Part shown: positions 11,434-24,520 of the stretch, piece after piece
Numbering within the stretch: position 1 is the first letter of the stretch
How the letters are laid out: each line of letters opens with the position of its first letter
Assembly (NCBI GenBank): GCA_030533445.1
Contig: CM060078.1
Location: 26,155,591 to 26,219,590, forward strand
DNA from: Cyprinodon diabolis
Taxonomy: Eukaryota > Chordata > Actinopteri > Cyprinodontiformes > Cyprinodontidae
Direction of reading: 5' to 3'
Length of the DNA stretch: 64,000 nucleotides
Notes under the pieces: model-generated
Seen by the model: the letters and a program-made list of their open reading frames with translations, nothing else
Told to the model about the DNA's origin: nothing
Database searches by the model: none
Position numbers and translations under genes: made by a program

Positions 11434-14400
11434 AATGGGTTACTGCTGACGGTGTCTTGTGCATCAAAACGAGCTGAAGCATTATTTTAATAATTAAACC
11501 CATTTGAATTATAATAATAAAGCATTTTAAAAACTAATTTAAATTCTTTGAGCAGTTGGATTTCAGACGGAAAATGTCTCTTTGGCCTTAGCAGCCTGAT
11601 TGAACATGAAATCCAGAACTTTGCGATTAGTCCTCATCATGATCATATTGTACAGTTTTTCAGAGAGCAATATAGAGTGTTTGATCGGATGAATGAGGTC
11701 CTCTTCCTCACTTTGAGCATGCCTTTAATTCAAATTGGTAATGATTAATATAATCCTTGATAATATGCTCATTTTAAAAAAAACATTAGGTAGAGCATTA
11801 TCGTTACACCATTTGATGAAAGCAGGAAAGGTTTTACTATAGTGTGACTGTGCGGCCTGAAGAAAAGAACATGATAGTCTAATGAGCTTTTATTGCTTTT
11901 CTGAGACATTTTGTGAATGTCACAGTTAACCTTGGTAGCTCGGTGGTTGACATTCGAAATCTGCTGGACTCTCATTAAGAAATTAAACAATTACAGCTGA
12001 TTGGGGTGTTTCAAATAGGATTCAAAGTGGTGAATTAGAAGGTCAGTCTGATTTTCTATTAAAAAAACAACATATTTAGGTGGAAGAAAAAGGTGTAGAA
12101 GAAATATTTAGTGTATTTTTTTTTCTTCTCTCATAACACACACAAAGCATTGACTTTTCCACTGGCCTGTTAGTTTGTTGTAGCAGTTCCACATTTTTGA
12201 ATATGAATTTTACATTTCTTTGCATTTTGCACTAATATCAAGCATTTGAAGCCTCTATTGGCGAAGCGAGGAATCTGACTTGGACTTGGTTTTCTGTGTC
12301 TTGCATCATAATCAAGTCCTAACAAGCACAGTATATAGAAACATTATTTAGGATAAATAGGGGGGAAAAAACACACAAGACAATACTTTTTTTTCTCCCC
12401 TTTTTGTTTTTGCTTGTTGAGCTGAAGGCCTCTGGATGGATTAAATCAAGGCTACTGGAAAAGCATTGTCTCCAGGAAATGAGATGAGCTGTGATGCATT
12501 TAATACAAACAAGTATTAGTTGGTTTATATCATGACTGATGCCAAAGATTATTTTAGGTTGCTATTATTGTGTTCCATCGATAGAAGATATTTGTCGTTT
12601 AATTCAATCATCTTTTTGTCAGTTTGAGATTAAACTATATATCTGCTGGGCTGTGGCCTCCATGTTTTTGTACTTGATGTTTTTAGCTTTCCACCTGATT
12701 TTCTTCACGTAACTGATGTCAAGCTCATACCGCTACACATGAAATGAACCCCCTAGGGCAGAAGACACCCATCTATCTGCGTCTAATCTCCCAGTTCACT
12801 CTATCTCCGACCACTTTCTTTTTCATGTCAAAGTTATCTTTTCATGTTTTATTCACCCATCTGCACCAGGGGCCGAGTGCAAAGTCACACAAGCGATAAA
12901 ACGGCTGCCCCAACAGTGTTGTATTCATCTGTCTATGAAAGGCCCCCCCGACCCTCTGGACCTTTTCCCTTTTAAGCTTTTGCATATTTCTGACAAGAAG
13001 TAAAATGTGTTGTATTGGTTATGTTACAGTCAGGATTAGTACTTTAAATGTAGGCTTACCATAGCTCTGCATTGTAATCATGTTAAAACAATTCAGCATT
13101 TTTATTTTTGCACAGAGCACAGTTCAAATCACATGCTTATACTCGATCTTGGGCATAAATGTCATATAATTTAATTGTTAGAAAATTAATTTTAACCTTT
13201 TCTCTCTTTTGGTGGCGTAATAATACAAAATACAGCTTGAACTTTTTAATTGCACCAATAAAGTAAAAAATATAAGGATAAACATTTTGATTATTATATT
13301 ATTTGTAAACTAAATTAAATTAGTATAGATATACCTTTAGCAGGTTTGAGAAGAATAAGCACATATTGTTTTAGAAAGCCATAAATATATGGCATAATTG
13401 CAAATGCACCGATTCCAGTGGCAGAAAATAGACCCTCACCCTAATGCTACTACAGTGCAAGTCTGAGACTTTTCTCTAGGAAATATTGATATAACTCTCT
13501 AAATCAAGTTTTCATACAATCTCCTTTAAATCAGAACACTGCCACCTTTAATGTATTTCAAGTTGAAGTCATTATTTTAGTGTGTAACAGAATTAAACAT
13601 GGCTATGAATTCTCAATCAGACACCTTTTTTTTTAATTCTCTTTAAATTTGTTTTTAATTCATCTTCACTGTGACAGTGACACTGGTGTTACTGGTAAAT
13701 TTGAGCCTTTTTTGATTCCTGAGTTGTTTCTGAAAATCTTATTTAATTTACTCTCAACTTGGGTCGACAGTGTGGTTAAAGGTTACAAGCGTTTGGACTA
13801 ATAAGCTTTTAATAGGAAATATATTTTGAGAAATTAACTTGAGTTCTTTAAATGCAAAAATATAAATTATAAAGTTGGGTACATCTTTTAAGTCATTTCT
13901 CTGCTAGTTCCACTACTTTATTGCATAAAATTGATTGAATAATACAAGCCAGTAGCTCCACAGCTAAAACTGGGAATTAAATCAAGGTTTAAAAAAAAAA
14001 AAAAAAGCATAGTATTCAGACTCTGAATGCATAGTATTGATCATGTTGTTTAAGGAGGACTCTTGAATTATTGTCTTCTTCCAATTAATCTTCTAGTTAA
14101 TCTTTTCAAGTTCCAATTAATCCTTTAAAAACACCCTGTGTCTCTAAACTTGGCTGGGAATTGGTTTCATTCTTCCTCCTATTCATTTCTTTTTTAATAA
14201 CATCTGGATATTTATATATGATGTTTAAAAGCTGTGCCTTCCTGATAGTCATCTGGGTGTTAGGTAAATAGTAATAGATTTTTGCACACAAAATAATCAA
14301 AGGATCATGCAGTTAAAACAAGCACTGCATTATTTATCTGTTTTATTATGTTTGAATTATTTATTCATTCTGGCCTGTTTGAATTTATTTTTTATTTTTT

Positions 14401-14691
14401 TCATACGCCATTGTTGTGGGAAGCCATTCAAAATCAAACTGCTCATAGGAGCGCCGAAGAATAAATGATCCCACATTTGGTTATATTCTAATGTTCTAGG
14501 AAATGGCACAGGTTTTTTTATTGAAAATCTATTTACCTTTCTACTGTCAATATACATTGAAGCACATTTTCTCTTAAAAAAAAAAAAAAAAAGGGGCAAG
14601 AATTACAATTTTTTCCTATTACCACTATGACCTCACTGTTATATCCGTGAGAACATTAAAATATGCTGTACGTTGAGAAATAATCGTTTAA

Positions 14692-15203
14692 AGCTACAGT
14701 GTGTAACCTTTAGCGACATCTAGCAGTCAGACTGCAGACTGCAGCAACATGAACATCTCCCCCCCACCGCTTCTCCCCCCCCAACAGTACGGCGAGCGTT
14801 ATGGGACAAAATGTCTTCTACGACGTTCGCATCACCTGCCTTCTCAAGTGATGAGGTTTGTTTACATGGATAATTTTACAGATAGTATTTCATTAGTTTG
14901 TGTAGGGTATAGATTTCATGTAGACTTAAGATAATAAATATACCCGTTATTTTTTCTACATCGTTGTGACGTTTTGGCGATCTCCCAATCGCTAGTTTGT
15001 TGGCTCTGCGCTGCCGTAGCGCAAAGATGTCTGCCTCCATGGCTGCGAGACCCGCTCCTATGTAATTATAAATAACGAATTCTAAGGCAACGCAAATATT
15101 AAGGTTAAGAGGCTGAGCTCGTAGATGATGATAAATAACATAATTATGTATAATATATTACATTTCTGACTGTATATCCCTGTAATTATTACACACTGTA
15201 GCT
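14692..15203 (+). mobile_element. TTAA-flanked MITE, copy A (512 bp)
   Basis: Terminal inverted repeats read AGCTACAGTGTGTAA at the left and TTACACACTGTAGCT at the right, flanked by TTAA at 14688-14691 and 15204-15207. A TTAA target duplication suggests mobilisation by a piggyBac-like transposase, which is an inference because no transposase is present. The interior contains C-rich runs near 14758-14783 and the words ATGGCTGCGAGACC and AAGATGTCTGCC, shared with the other copies. A 61-codon open frame inside is a repeat artefact. Confidence 0.82.
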
Positions 15204-18150
15204 TTAAAGTGTGAACCTCTGGAAATGATCGATTGTTAAAGCTGAAAAATAATCCTAACATTAGTGTAACACTGTTTTGTAACCAGGGCATTACTTAATT
15301 TCATTTCAAATTTGAATTATTTCTTACTAGATTGTGTTTTCCCTCCTTTAGTTTATATTCTATGATAATTGTCTGAGTTCTAAAGTTGAAGCTTTTTGTT
15401 CATTGACTCCCTCAGAGATTTGGTCTCTTCTTACCTTTCCAGAGTTTTCCCTGTCAGATAAGGACTCTGCTGTTGGAAAGGAAAAAAAAATAAATAAATA
15501 AATAAAATCAGGTCATAGAAACAAAGCACAGCAGGAAGCCAATGACTTCAAAAAGACCGGAGGTGTACACCTGGAGTTCAAGGGTAGTTCCCGTTACGCT
15601 CTTCCCATAGCACCTTAGCTTTCTTCTTTTTACTTGTTGGTCTGCCCAGTGTCACTTCCAAAAGTAAGTTATATAAAGGTTGAAAGAGTCATCCTGTGTG
15701 TTCATTTTTGTTTGTTTTATTTTCTTAAGAAGAAAGAGGGCACCTATACAGGATAGAAATAGGTTTAGTAGTATAGCATGGTGAGTTTCAAAACGGGTGG
15801 ATTTTTGATGAAAGAGGTTTTAGATGCTGGAAGGGTGGAGAGGATAAGACTGAAAACGCTTATAGTAAAGAGGAAAAAACAAACAAAAAATCAAATTCTT
15901 TGAAGTATTTGTCCATAAAGTCCTGCAGTGAGTAAAGGAGACTAAGCAATGAGAAGGCTGTAAAAGTTTAAAGACCTACGAAGCGTTTTCAGTTTCTTTT
16001 ACAGAGATGAGCAGCCATCACAGGTGAAGTGCACTTTGAAAGTTAAAGTTCTTCATCTGTCAGAGAAATGAAACCCTCATTACTTGAGCACACAGATAAC
16101 TATCTCCACTTTAATATGCAACTGTGTCTTGCATCTGATTACTAAATAATCTATCCATAAAACTGAAAAAAAAAAACCTACCATGACATAGCTGCCCCCT
16201 ATTAATGAGAGGCTGGACAAGGAGAGTACCAATCAGAGAACCAGCCAAGATGCCCATGATAACGCTGAAGGCACAGGAAAGATCCACAGCTCAGGTGGGA
16301 GAATCTTTTGACAGGACAGCTGATATTTTTTCACTTAAATAGAAAAGTAGCAAGAAAAAAAAAAAATTCTTGGTGTAAAACGACAGTAACGCCCGTTTGG
16401 GATGAGCCGTATTTTAAACCAACAATAAAAATCTCCCTTTGCACAAAAACACGATGGTGGTAGCTCTCTCTCTTTTTTTTTTTTTTTAAGGATTGGCATA
16501 ATGCCAGTTGTTAAATCTGCAGTGTTGGTTGTTAAATACTAGGTCTGTAGAGGTGCTCAATCAGAGGTATGTCAACTTTTCCTTGCCTCATGAAGTAGCA
16601 ATTATTTACCACTTAAAGGGTGTTTAAAAAAAAAAGAAGTTACTGCTTGAATCTGTTCCTAGAAAAATATACTTTTAAAGGTTTACAGTGGAGGTTTTCG
16701 GGCTTACAATCTAAAACATAACCTGTCAACATTTTCCAAACACGTACCTTGGTAATCTTGAAGTCTTAAAACTGATTTTAAAGCGCAAAATAATAGTTAA
16801 ATTGTGGTGTTAAATTAACTGCACAATGAGCTAAAGTAAACCTCAATGTATAGACAAATCAATGATCTGGAATAGTCTGTGTTGTTTCTGAAGATGAGGA
16901 AAAAGCTCTAAGAAGCACTGCAAATATGCATGAAACTAATATTTAACTTTAATAAATGACAAATTGAGTTTGCTGCTCATGCTGAATGGTTTATAGATTG
17001 TAGTGCATTTGTCTGCTGAAGCAAAGGTAGAATAAGATCCATACAGAAACAAAAAAATTGTCTATTAGTTGTGTAATTTTTTTAAAGAACAAATGCAAAG
17101 CCCAAATGTACAAATACGATGAGAAAAATGTGTTGATGTATTGCTTTATCCAAGCAGATTGGACTGTTTGCAGAAGGCTTGTTGGAGATATTGGGGCCTT
17201 GTATTAGGGAGGCATAGAGGGATGATGTTGAGCCAAAAGGATGGATTGAGAGGATAAAAGCCAGAGGTAGTCTGACCAAATCCTTGGATTTATTTTTTCC
17301 TAAAATCATTCTTTGTCTCCTCCCACAATCTGCACTCTATACCCTTCACTTACACTCCCGAACTATGCCCACCTACATTCTTCCCCCACGTCTGTACCTT
17401 TTCCCTTTTCCCTGGCCTGTATCCACTGAGGCAGCTGTGAAGAGGGGGTATTCAAATAGGGGATTGTCACCTCGCACTTAGATACTGCAGGGGACAACAA
17501 AGATTAATGAGATGGAAATTTAATTGTAATGATGCTGTTATGGGTGATGGAGGCAGGAAAGACGAGTTTAAGATTTAAATCCGCACGCACACATTTAGAT
17601 GCTTATACTATCCTCCTCCAGTTTGTAGTTTACCTTTCACACCACTAATTATATCCTGTTGACAGTCTGTCAAAAATCAAGACTTCGCAACTTAATAACA
17701 CACAAAAAAGACTCTGATGGCAGTCACACTGAGCTGCCTCCATGCTGCAAGTATCAATTTATACCTGCAGTCATGCCAAAAGCGAGAGTGTAAGCGTCTG
17801 GCGGGTTATGAGCACAAACGTCAAAGGCTAATCAATATGCACATCATTAGCATAGGAATTTGCAACATGATGTATATTTGGATGAGCTTCAATGATGAGA
17901 CAAGTGCACAGTAGCAGCATCTTCCCTTTAGAGCAATTTGCATTAGGTAAAGCTCATTTTCTGGCTCGGTTAAAGGAGAAAGAAGCTGATTCAGTCCAGT
18001 TTCTATTTTGTTGGATCAACTAAAAGAGTCAGAGTACAAGAAAAATGTCTAAAGGTAGATATTTGTAAAGTTTAAGCTATAAAAAGTGAAATACTCTTGT
18101 ATATTTTGACCATTACTCTTTTAATAGATCTGTTGCCATTACAAATGATG

Positions 18151-18202
18151 ATAGGATAGAATAGAAAACCCCGTTATTGTCCCACAATGCGGAAATTCTG
18201 GT
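18151..18202 (-). repeat. LINE/SINE tail-like fragment
   Basis: The words GATAGGATAGAATAGAAA and TTATTGTCCCACAATGCGG resemble the 3' tail shared by many fish SINEs and L2-type LINEs. It is only about 50 bp, so this is a tentative call. Confidence 0.3.
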
Positions 18203-18852
18203 AATGATGGATAATCTATTATCATTACACCAAAACCAAAATATGTGATGTAATGAACTTGTTTCTTTTGTGCAGAAATTAATAAGGTGCTGTCTTCCTT
18301 CAGATGGCTCATATTAAACAATGCATAGTAGTGAAGCAGCAAATGCCCCCAAATTAGGAGTTGTAATAATAATTAACATGACTCTCTCTCAGACATAACG
18401 GTTTCAATTAATTGTAATTGAACTAATTCAAAATGCGTTTTTTCCCCCCTTTTGTTTTATATACTGCATGTTGTCAACCCATGTTAGACAGTTGTTCCCT
18501 TGTTCTAAAATTTGAAACCCTCAAATTGACTTGTCCAGATATTTGTTGTCAGTTGAAGCTAATTAGAGTCGATCTGTTAGTTGTGACAAAACTGATAGCA
18601 TCAAATACATAGTTCTACCTCTAACTTCTTTATCCATTAATGTTAAAATGGCATTATTTACAAAAGATTAAAATTTTGTTCACCCCTAAATATAATGTTT
18701 CTGAATATGATTAATATATAAATATGATATTTGCCACATTTTAAAGTTAAGAGGTGGACAATGCAGTGGTGATTTTCATAAAAAATTCTTTACAATACAT
18801 GTTGGCTATATGATAAAAAAATATATATATTTACTATTGAAATATTCTTATT

Positions 18853-19179
18853 TAGGGCTTCGAAGAATATTTTTTTTCAATTAATTGATTAATAATTGGA
18901 TAGCAAAAGGTTCCTTAAATAAGATTATTTTACAAAATTAAACCAGGTGAAACTATAATGTCTCCACTTTAGGAGTTCTGGATAGAGCATATTGACAGAT
19001 TAGTTATTTTATTTTTTTTTTTACAATCTTGGTATAATTACTGCTCCAAGTGAGTTCTGTCGGCTAAAGACATGTTTTACAGTCTCTATACTCCAGTTAA
19101 CAATTAATCGATTACTAAATTTATTGACGATTATTTCAATAATCGATTAATCACGATGAATCCAATTGTTTCAACCCTG
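18853..19179 (+). mobile_element. hAT-type MITE, third copy
   Basis: The element starts TAGGGCTTCGAAGAAT and ends TTGTTTCAACCCTG. It is flanked by TTCTTATT (18845-18852) and TACTTATT (19180-19187), an 8-bp duplication with one mismatch. The interior matches the other two copies (AAGGTTCCTTAAAT, GAGTTCTGGATAGAGCAT, CAATTAATCGATTACTAA). The Rex3-like insertion begins about 10 bp beyond its right end. Confidence 0.85.
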
Positions 19180-19197
19180 TACTTATTATTTTTTTTT

Positions 19198-19561
19198 ATC
19201 CATCCATCCATCCATCCATCCATCCATCCATCCATCCATCCATCCATCCATCCATCCTCCGCTTATCCGGGGTCGGGTTGCGGGGACAGCAGCTTAAGAA
19301 TGGAGGCCCAGACTTCCCTCTCCCCAGCCACTTCTTCCAGCTCTTCAGGAGGAACCCCAAGGCGTTCCCAGGCCAGCCAAGAAACATAGTCTCTCCAGCG
19401 TGTCCTGGGTCTTCCCCGGGGCCTCCCCCCGGTGGGACGTGCCCGGAACACCTCACCAGGGAGGCGTCCTGGAGGCATCCTAAACAGATGCCCAAGCCAC
19501 CTCAACTGGCTCCTCTCGACGTGGAGGAGCTGCGGCTCTACTCCGAGTCCCTCCCGGATTT
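19198..19561 (-). mobile_element. 5'-truncated Rex3-like (RTE clade) LINE with (GATG)n tail
   Basis: On the - strand the sequence ends in about 15 GATG units (19198-19257). Just upstream is an open frame with the C-terminal signature of RTE/Rex3 reverse-transcriptase proteins: [14 protein letters not shown], then a [11 protein letters not shown] block and a PEELEEVAG stretch, ending PDPG-stop at about 19263. Rex3 is known from fish, is usually 5'-truncated, and has a 3' end made almost only of GATG repeats. Similarity begins near 19561, so only about 100 codons survive and no polymerase or endonuclease domain is left. No clear target duplication was found. Confidence 0.85.
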
Positions 19562-22500
19562 TCTTAACTTTCATTTTTCTGTCATAATGGTCTCATTTCT
19601 CTCTGAGGCCAGTAGTTAAGCTTTATTAATAATGTGTTAAATTAAGCCAAAGGATATTACTTTACATGGTTTTAATTCACAACTACTTTCACTTTAGGGT
19701 TGTAGGCAGACTAGATGACATGTTTAATAGACCTGGTCAGTCATCAGTGACTTGATTTGAACTTGAAGAAAATCACTCGTGACCATCTCTATGATGTAAC
19801 CACTCTACAAACAAACCAAGACGATTAATTAAATGGTTAAAAAAACACATTAAAACGGTTTTTATTTTACAGTCCTCATAGTAAATATCTTGATTAATAG
19901 TTTTTCCCCCCTTCAAGATGAACATTAAAACGGTGTAACTTTAAACAGACATAAGCTCATTCCAAGATCAATGTGCTGCACATAAAACCCAGTGATTGAT
20001 GTGATATGTGGTGGATTGACATGTGGGCACCCTCTTCAGGCTAGCATGAGCAGCTGTGTTGTTTTCTCTGTAGTGTAACGTCAGAATGATCAGTGTACAT
20101 CTTGTTTGTCTCTGAGATCAGACGAGATGGATTTCCTGTAGTATGACCCAGATATTTATCTTGGTGTCAGGTCTGAGTTATGTATCTCTGTGGAGGTTAA
20201 CATTGGCTGTGCTAAGTGGCTCCCAGGTTTACTTTAAATGCTGCAAAGAGGAGGGACTAGGCGAGAGTGAGTGTGTGTGGGGTGGATGTGGGAATTGCAG
20301 GAGTGAAGTCGGGTCATATTAGGAAGCCTGCAGTCTGTATTTTACAAGACATCTGTGATCATTGCATCTGTTTATAACCTATAATAACCCCTTTGCCGGA
20401 CTTTTCCCCTTGGTACATTAAAACATCATGGGCAGGTTTTCTCATCTTAGACTTTTGTCTTGGTTGACCATGGTTGCTCCTGTGGGCCTGTAAACCCATG
20501 TACTTCATACGCTATACAGTAAAAATGGACTTCTTAGAGTATTACATTCATGAGTAGTCTTTCCTGAGGATTATGCTCGAGGAAAAACACAATTCCACCC
20601 CTTATCATAGCTGCTGCCAACCCAAGCAGAAACTTTATATCTCCCTCCCTGCAATTACTTTATACACCAATTTTTGCAAACAGCTTGCAGTATTTTTCCT
20701 TCCTTAAGCCCTTCCTATCTCTTCTTTGTTTCCATTATCCTACGCCCCTCATCTGTCTTTCTTTGGTTTTTTTTATATGCACACAGCGTTATAGTCACAA
20801 ACTCCCATGTGTAAGGCCTGCCCTGGTAAACGGCTATAAATACTTTGAGATGATCTTGGCCATAAGTATCTCCTCCTCCTCTGTGGGACAAGAGGTTTTT
20901 TTTTAAACTTTAAAGTTTTATTGAAAGTAGTTTATTTATAAAGATATTAATGAGAAAAGAAGAGTTAATTGTCTTATAGTTTTATCTGTTGTAGGATTTC
21001 ACACTAAATTTAAATAAAAAAGATGCTACTTTAAGATAAAAGTATAATAAAAATACAGTAAGACAAAGTGATATAAAGTCAGCTATCCGAATCAAATTAG
21101 CTCTATGTAAAAATGTAATTGTATTGGTTCCAAAATTATATAACCCTAACCCCGATGAGTGCGCTGATTCCAATAAAGGCTTAAACCAAAATAAGGGGAA
21201 AAGTGCTCTGGCATGACCTCAAATTGTCTGTTTATGGTTAAAAAAATCTTTGATATAAAGGTTTATTTTAAGTGAATTTGCTCACAAGTGGTTATTTACT
21301 TTGAGGCCTTTGCCTTTTCAGGTTTGGCTATGGGGCTAAGATAGCTTTAATCCTTGATAAATGATAAATCCTTGTGCTTTTTATTCATTTCAAAGATTAA
21401 AAATGGTTGCATTTGACTCAGAAATAATGGAAAAACTGAAGTGTGAAAATACTTTTTCAGTGCATAGTATTCACAGCTGACACTAGATTAGTTTAAGGTC
21501 CACATTTAAGCTTATGTGAAAAAAGTATTAGTGTCAAACTTGATGTCAGAAACTGGACTGAAGGTACTTTATTTTATTTTTTTTAACGTTTCAGTGCAAC
21601 TTGTCATGTGGCCTAATTTTGCCTTTCCAGGGTCATTTTCCCTGTCCTGCCAGTGTGAATTTGCTGATATATCTTGCTCTTGTCCTCCTAAATGGGACAG
21701 GCACGGCCATGTAGGGAACAGAAAGTACAAAATGAGATTTAAAAAAAGCCAGTGGGTTTTTAAATTCAGTTATTTAATTATACCAGGAGCCGTGAGCTTC
21801 TTTTCTAGGTTTACTGGCTCTATGTTTTTGGGTGATGCAATGAGTGTATCAGGTTTTGACTTTCATAAAAATCAACAGATTGTGCTATAACGCTGTGGGG
21901 AAACACATTTTATTTGGGATACAGTCCTTTTGAACACAAATACAATCTTTTTCATGTCTCCCATCGAGATGCTTTTTCTGAAAATAAAGCAGCTAAGATG
22001 TAGTCTCACCTGGTACATGGTGTCCTAGATTTTCATTATAAGAATCTACTTTAGCTACAAGGTTATTAATCTCCAATAGACAGACCTAAGACATTACTTG
22101 TCTTATCTTATCAATAAAATAAAAAATGACCACACAGACAGTTCAAAGAATACATCGTTTTTCTGAGGAAGCCTAACGCTAAGAAGATCTTAGCTGTGAA
22201 ATTTGAATCCTTGGATCCTGCAGCGAGATGGCCACGCGCACCAGTGAGTCATCAGAATGCCCTAACAATTCAGATTTTGCTTCTCCGTCATGTATATTTG
22301 TGAGTCTGTCCTCAGGCAGTATATCTGTTGTGACAGAGAAGCTCATTAAATTAAACCCCAAGTCAAATGGGAAAGAAAGGCCTCAGGAGAAAGTCGTTGC
22401 TTTATTAGCAATATGCTGGAGGCTTTAACTCATAGCAGAAGCTATCATCAGATTACTCTGGAATAAACAGCTCCAACCTGCTTGTTGGTTCGTTGTGCCT

Positions 22501-22714
22501 AACTAAAGCAATTAAGATTATTTTTATTCGTGGATTTGAACAGACAATAAAACCGATAAACATGTATTGTTTAGTTGTGTGTGAGAGAGTATGTGGGTGT
22601 GTGTAAATAGAATGTGCTTCTGTATATTTGTCTGAATCTTGAATATTACAGTTTGAAAGGCTGCAGAAAGAGGTTGAATGTCAGTCTGCTGATCAAATGC
22701 TAAAATTAGTGGCG

Positions 22715-23045
22715 CAATTTTTACCATTGTTGTCTAGCAGCAAGAAGATCCTGGGTTGATTCCCACCTTAGGGTCTTTCTGCATGGAGTTTGCATGCTCT
22801 CCCCTGTGTTCTTTCCACGTACCCTGGGTTCCTTACTGTCCAGAAGCATTACCTTTAATTTCGGTTAATTGGGGACTCTAAATTGCCCTTAGGAGAGAGT
22901 ATGTGTTCATTGTTGTGTAACTCTTTGTTGCTCTGCAAAGAACTTGCAACCTATCTAAGGTTTCCCCTGCCTTTTACCAATAGACTAGTGGAGATGTGTA
23001 CTATGCACCCCCTTGACTGACAAAGATGAATAGAGAAACTGCTTG
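22715..23045 (+). mobile_element. tRNA-like SINE (common teleost family), degenerate
   Basis: The sequence follows the well-known fish repeat with a tRNA-like head: CAGCAAGAAGATCCTGGGTT then GATTCCCACC (B-box-like), CATGGAGTTTGCATGCTCTC, GGTTAATTGGGGACTCTAAA and TTGCCC. The 5' A-box part is eroded and the 3' half is diverged. It is in the same orientation as SND1. Confidence 0.7.
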
Positions 23046-23059
23046 TGTTATGCAGTTAA

Positions 23060-23375
23060 TTTTGTTAATTCAATTCGTTTAAGTTATATAGCGCCAATTC
23101 AGAACACACCATCTCTGGCATTATAGCCAAATGGGTTAAAAGTTTACGTCAAGGAAAACCAGTTGATTGCATCCAGTCATTAACTTGCAAGACATGCTCC
23201 TCCTGGATAAGCCTACTGACATAATTTAACTTGCATTTTGTCGCTGGCTCTACAGCAATCCCTCACACCAAGCATGCTTGCAGCGACAGTGGAGAGGAAA
23301 AACTCCCTTTTAACAGGAAGAAACCTCCAGCAGAACCAGGCTCGGTGTGAGCGGCCATCTGCCGAGGCCAACTGG
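23060..23375 (+). repeat. Common teleost interspersed repeat
   Basis: It contains the very frequent fish repeat words TATATAGCGCCAATTC, AGCGACAGTGGAGAGGAAAA, CTCCCTTTTAACAGGAAG and AAACCTCCAGCAGAACCAGG. The element class is not decided here. It directly follows the SINE at 22715. Confidence 0.7.
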
Positions 23376-24300
23376 GGTTCAAGGAGTTAAAAACAAACAG
23401 AATGAAGCAGAAATAAAAAAAGGTAACTGCTAAATAGCTCAACAGGCGGCCCTGTCCAGGAAAGACACAGCCACGCAGATAAGCTCCAAGCCAATTCTCT
23501 TGTCAGAGTATGAAAGAGAGCACTTACAGTTGAGGCTGATTTATACTTCCAAACTAGGTCGTCTGCGTAGGTGTCGCAGTGAACAAAGATGTCCCCGCCC
23601 CCTCCGGAGACACGCCGCTGCACCTCTCCCAAATTGTAGGTGACCGCAGACAGTGCGGCAGATAGGAGGCCGGCTTGTTTTGTTTTTATGACCGAAATTG
23701 CGGAAAACAACTCGTGAAGTTGGACCAGCTAGAAGAGTGAGGTGTGCTGGGACCCTTATTCTACCTGGATCTCCGCTATTTTTTGCTGTCATGTCCCTCC
23801 CTTGTCGGACAAACTTGCCCCCAATTCCTCACCACCTCGGCTGTATCTAGACCCACAGTGTATAGCGCAGACCATGCTTCAATATTGGGCATGAATCAAA
23901 AATATCTGCATCAGGCTCACTGGGACCCACTGCTGCTGGAGTATAACCAGCCCTTAAGTCCCAGTAAAAGAAACAGGGCTACACTGAAAAAAAGGCCAAG
24001 CTCTAACATTTATATTATGAAAATGAAACCATTAAAAAATTGTTACACAAGTCTCACTTAAAATAAAAAAAAAAAAAAACTAAAAATCAAACTATGGATT
24101 AACATTAAAGAGCTGATGTAGGGAGCCACAATGCGTGCATTCTACTCGATCTCCAGGCATGGCTGCTGAATGCAATAATTCGGTAGTTCCCAAATGTTCC
24201 CTTTTGTTCCCATTAAAGTTTTTGCTCCCCCTCGAACTAACCCGACTCCAACCTATTATACAGTAGAACAAAACATTGCAATAAAATAAACTGAATCTGG

Positions 24301-24520
24301 TTTAAAACTACTACCCAGAGGTGGGAGATGTGGTAAACAGGTCATCTCCATTCCATGTGTGTGTTCTGCCCAGCCACTGAACCAGGTGAGTCCAAGTGGA
24401 ATAATTTATTTTCGTCTTCATATTGGACTCTCCTGGTTCATTGCCTGGGCAAAACAACCACATGGCATGAAGAAGACTTTTGAACTCCCCAGCTCCCACC
24501 CCTTCTTTAACTTTTAAAGT
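24301..24520. repeat. Foldback (inverted-repeat) element, arms about 95 nt
   Basis: The left arm (about 24301-24395) and the reverse complement of the right arm (about 24422-24518) share GTGGGAG, CCATGTG, a TTCTGCCCAG/TTTTGCCCAG block, TGAACCAGG and GAGTCCAA in the same order. The loop is about 25-30 nt and AT-rich. It is probably a palindromic MITE. No target duplication was defined and it is unrelated in sequence to the foldback at 7645. Confidence 0.7.

Noticed and set aside
14749..14934. Open frames inside the TTAA MITEs (also 26134-26340)
   Set aside because: The same peptide pieces recur because the MITE recurs. Frames are broken differently in each copy, so there is no evidence of coding.
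6825..19179. Three similar spaced repeats considered as a CRISPR-like array
   Set aside because: They are transposon copies kilobases apart, each with its own target duplication, in a vertebrate genome.
21516..21890. 124-codon frame on the + strand
   Set aside because: It has no domain, no homologous pattern and an AT-driven composition; probably chance.
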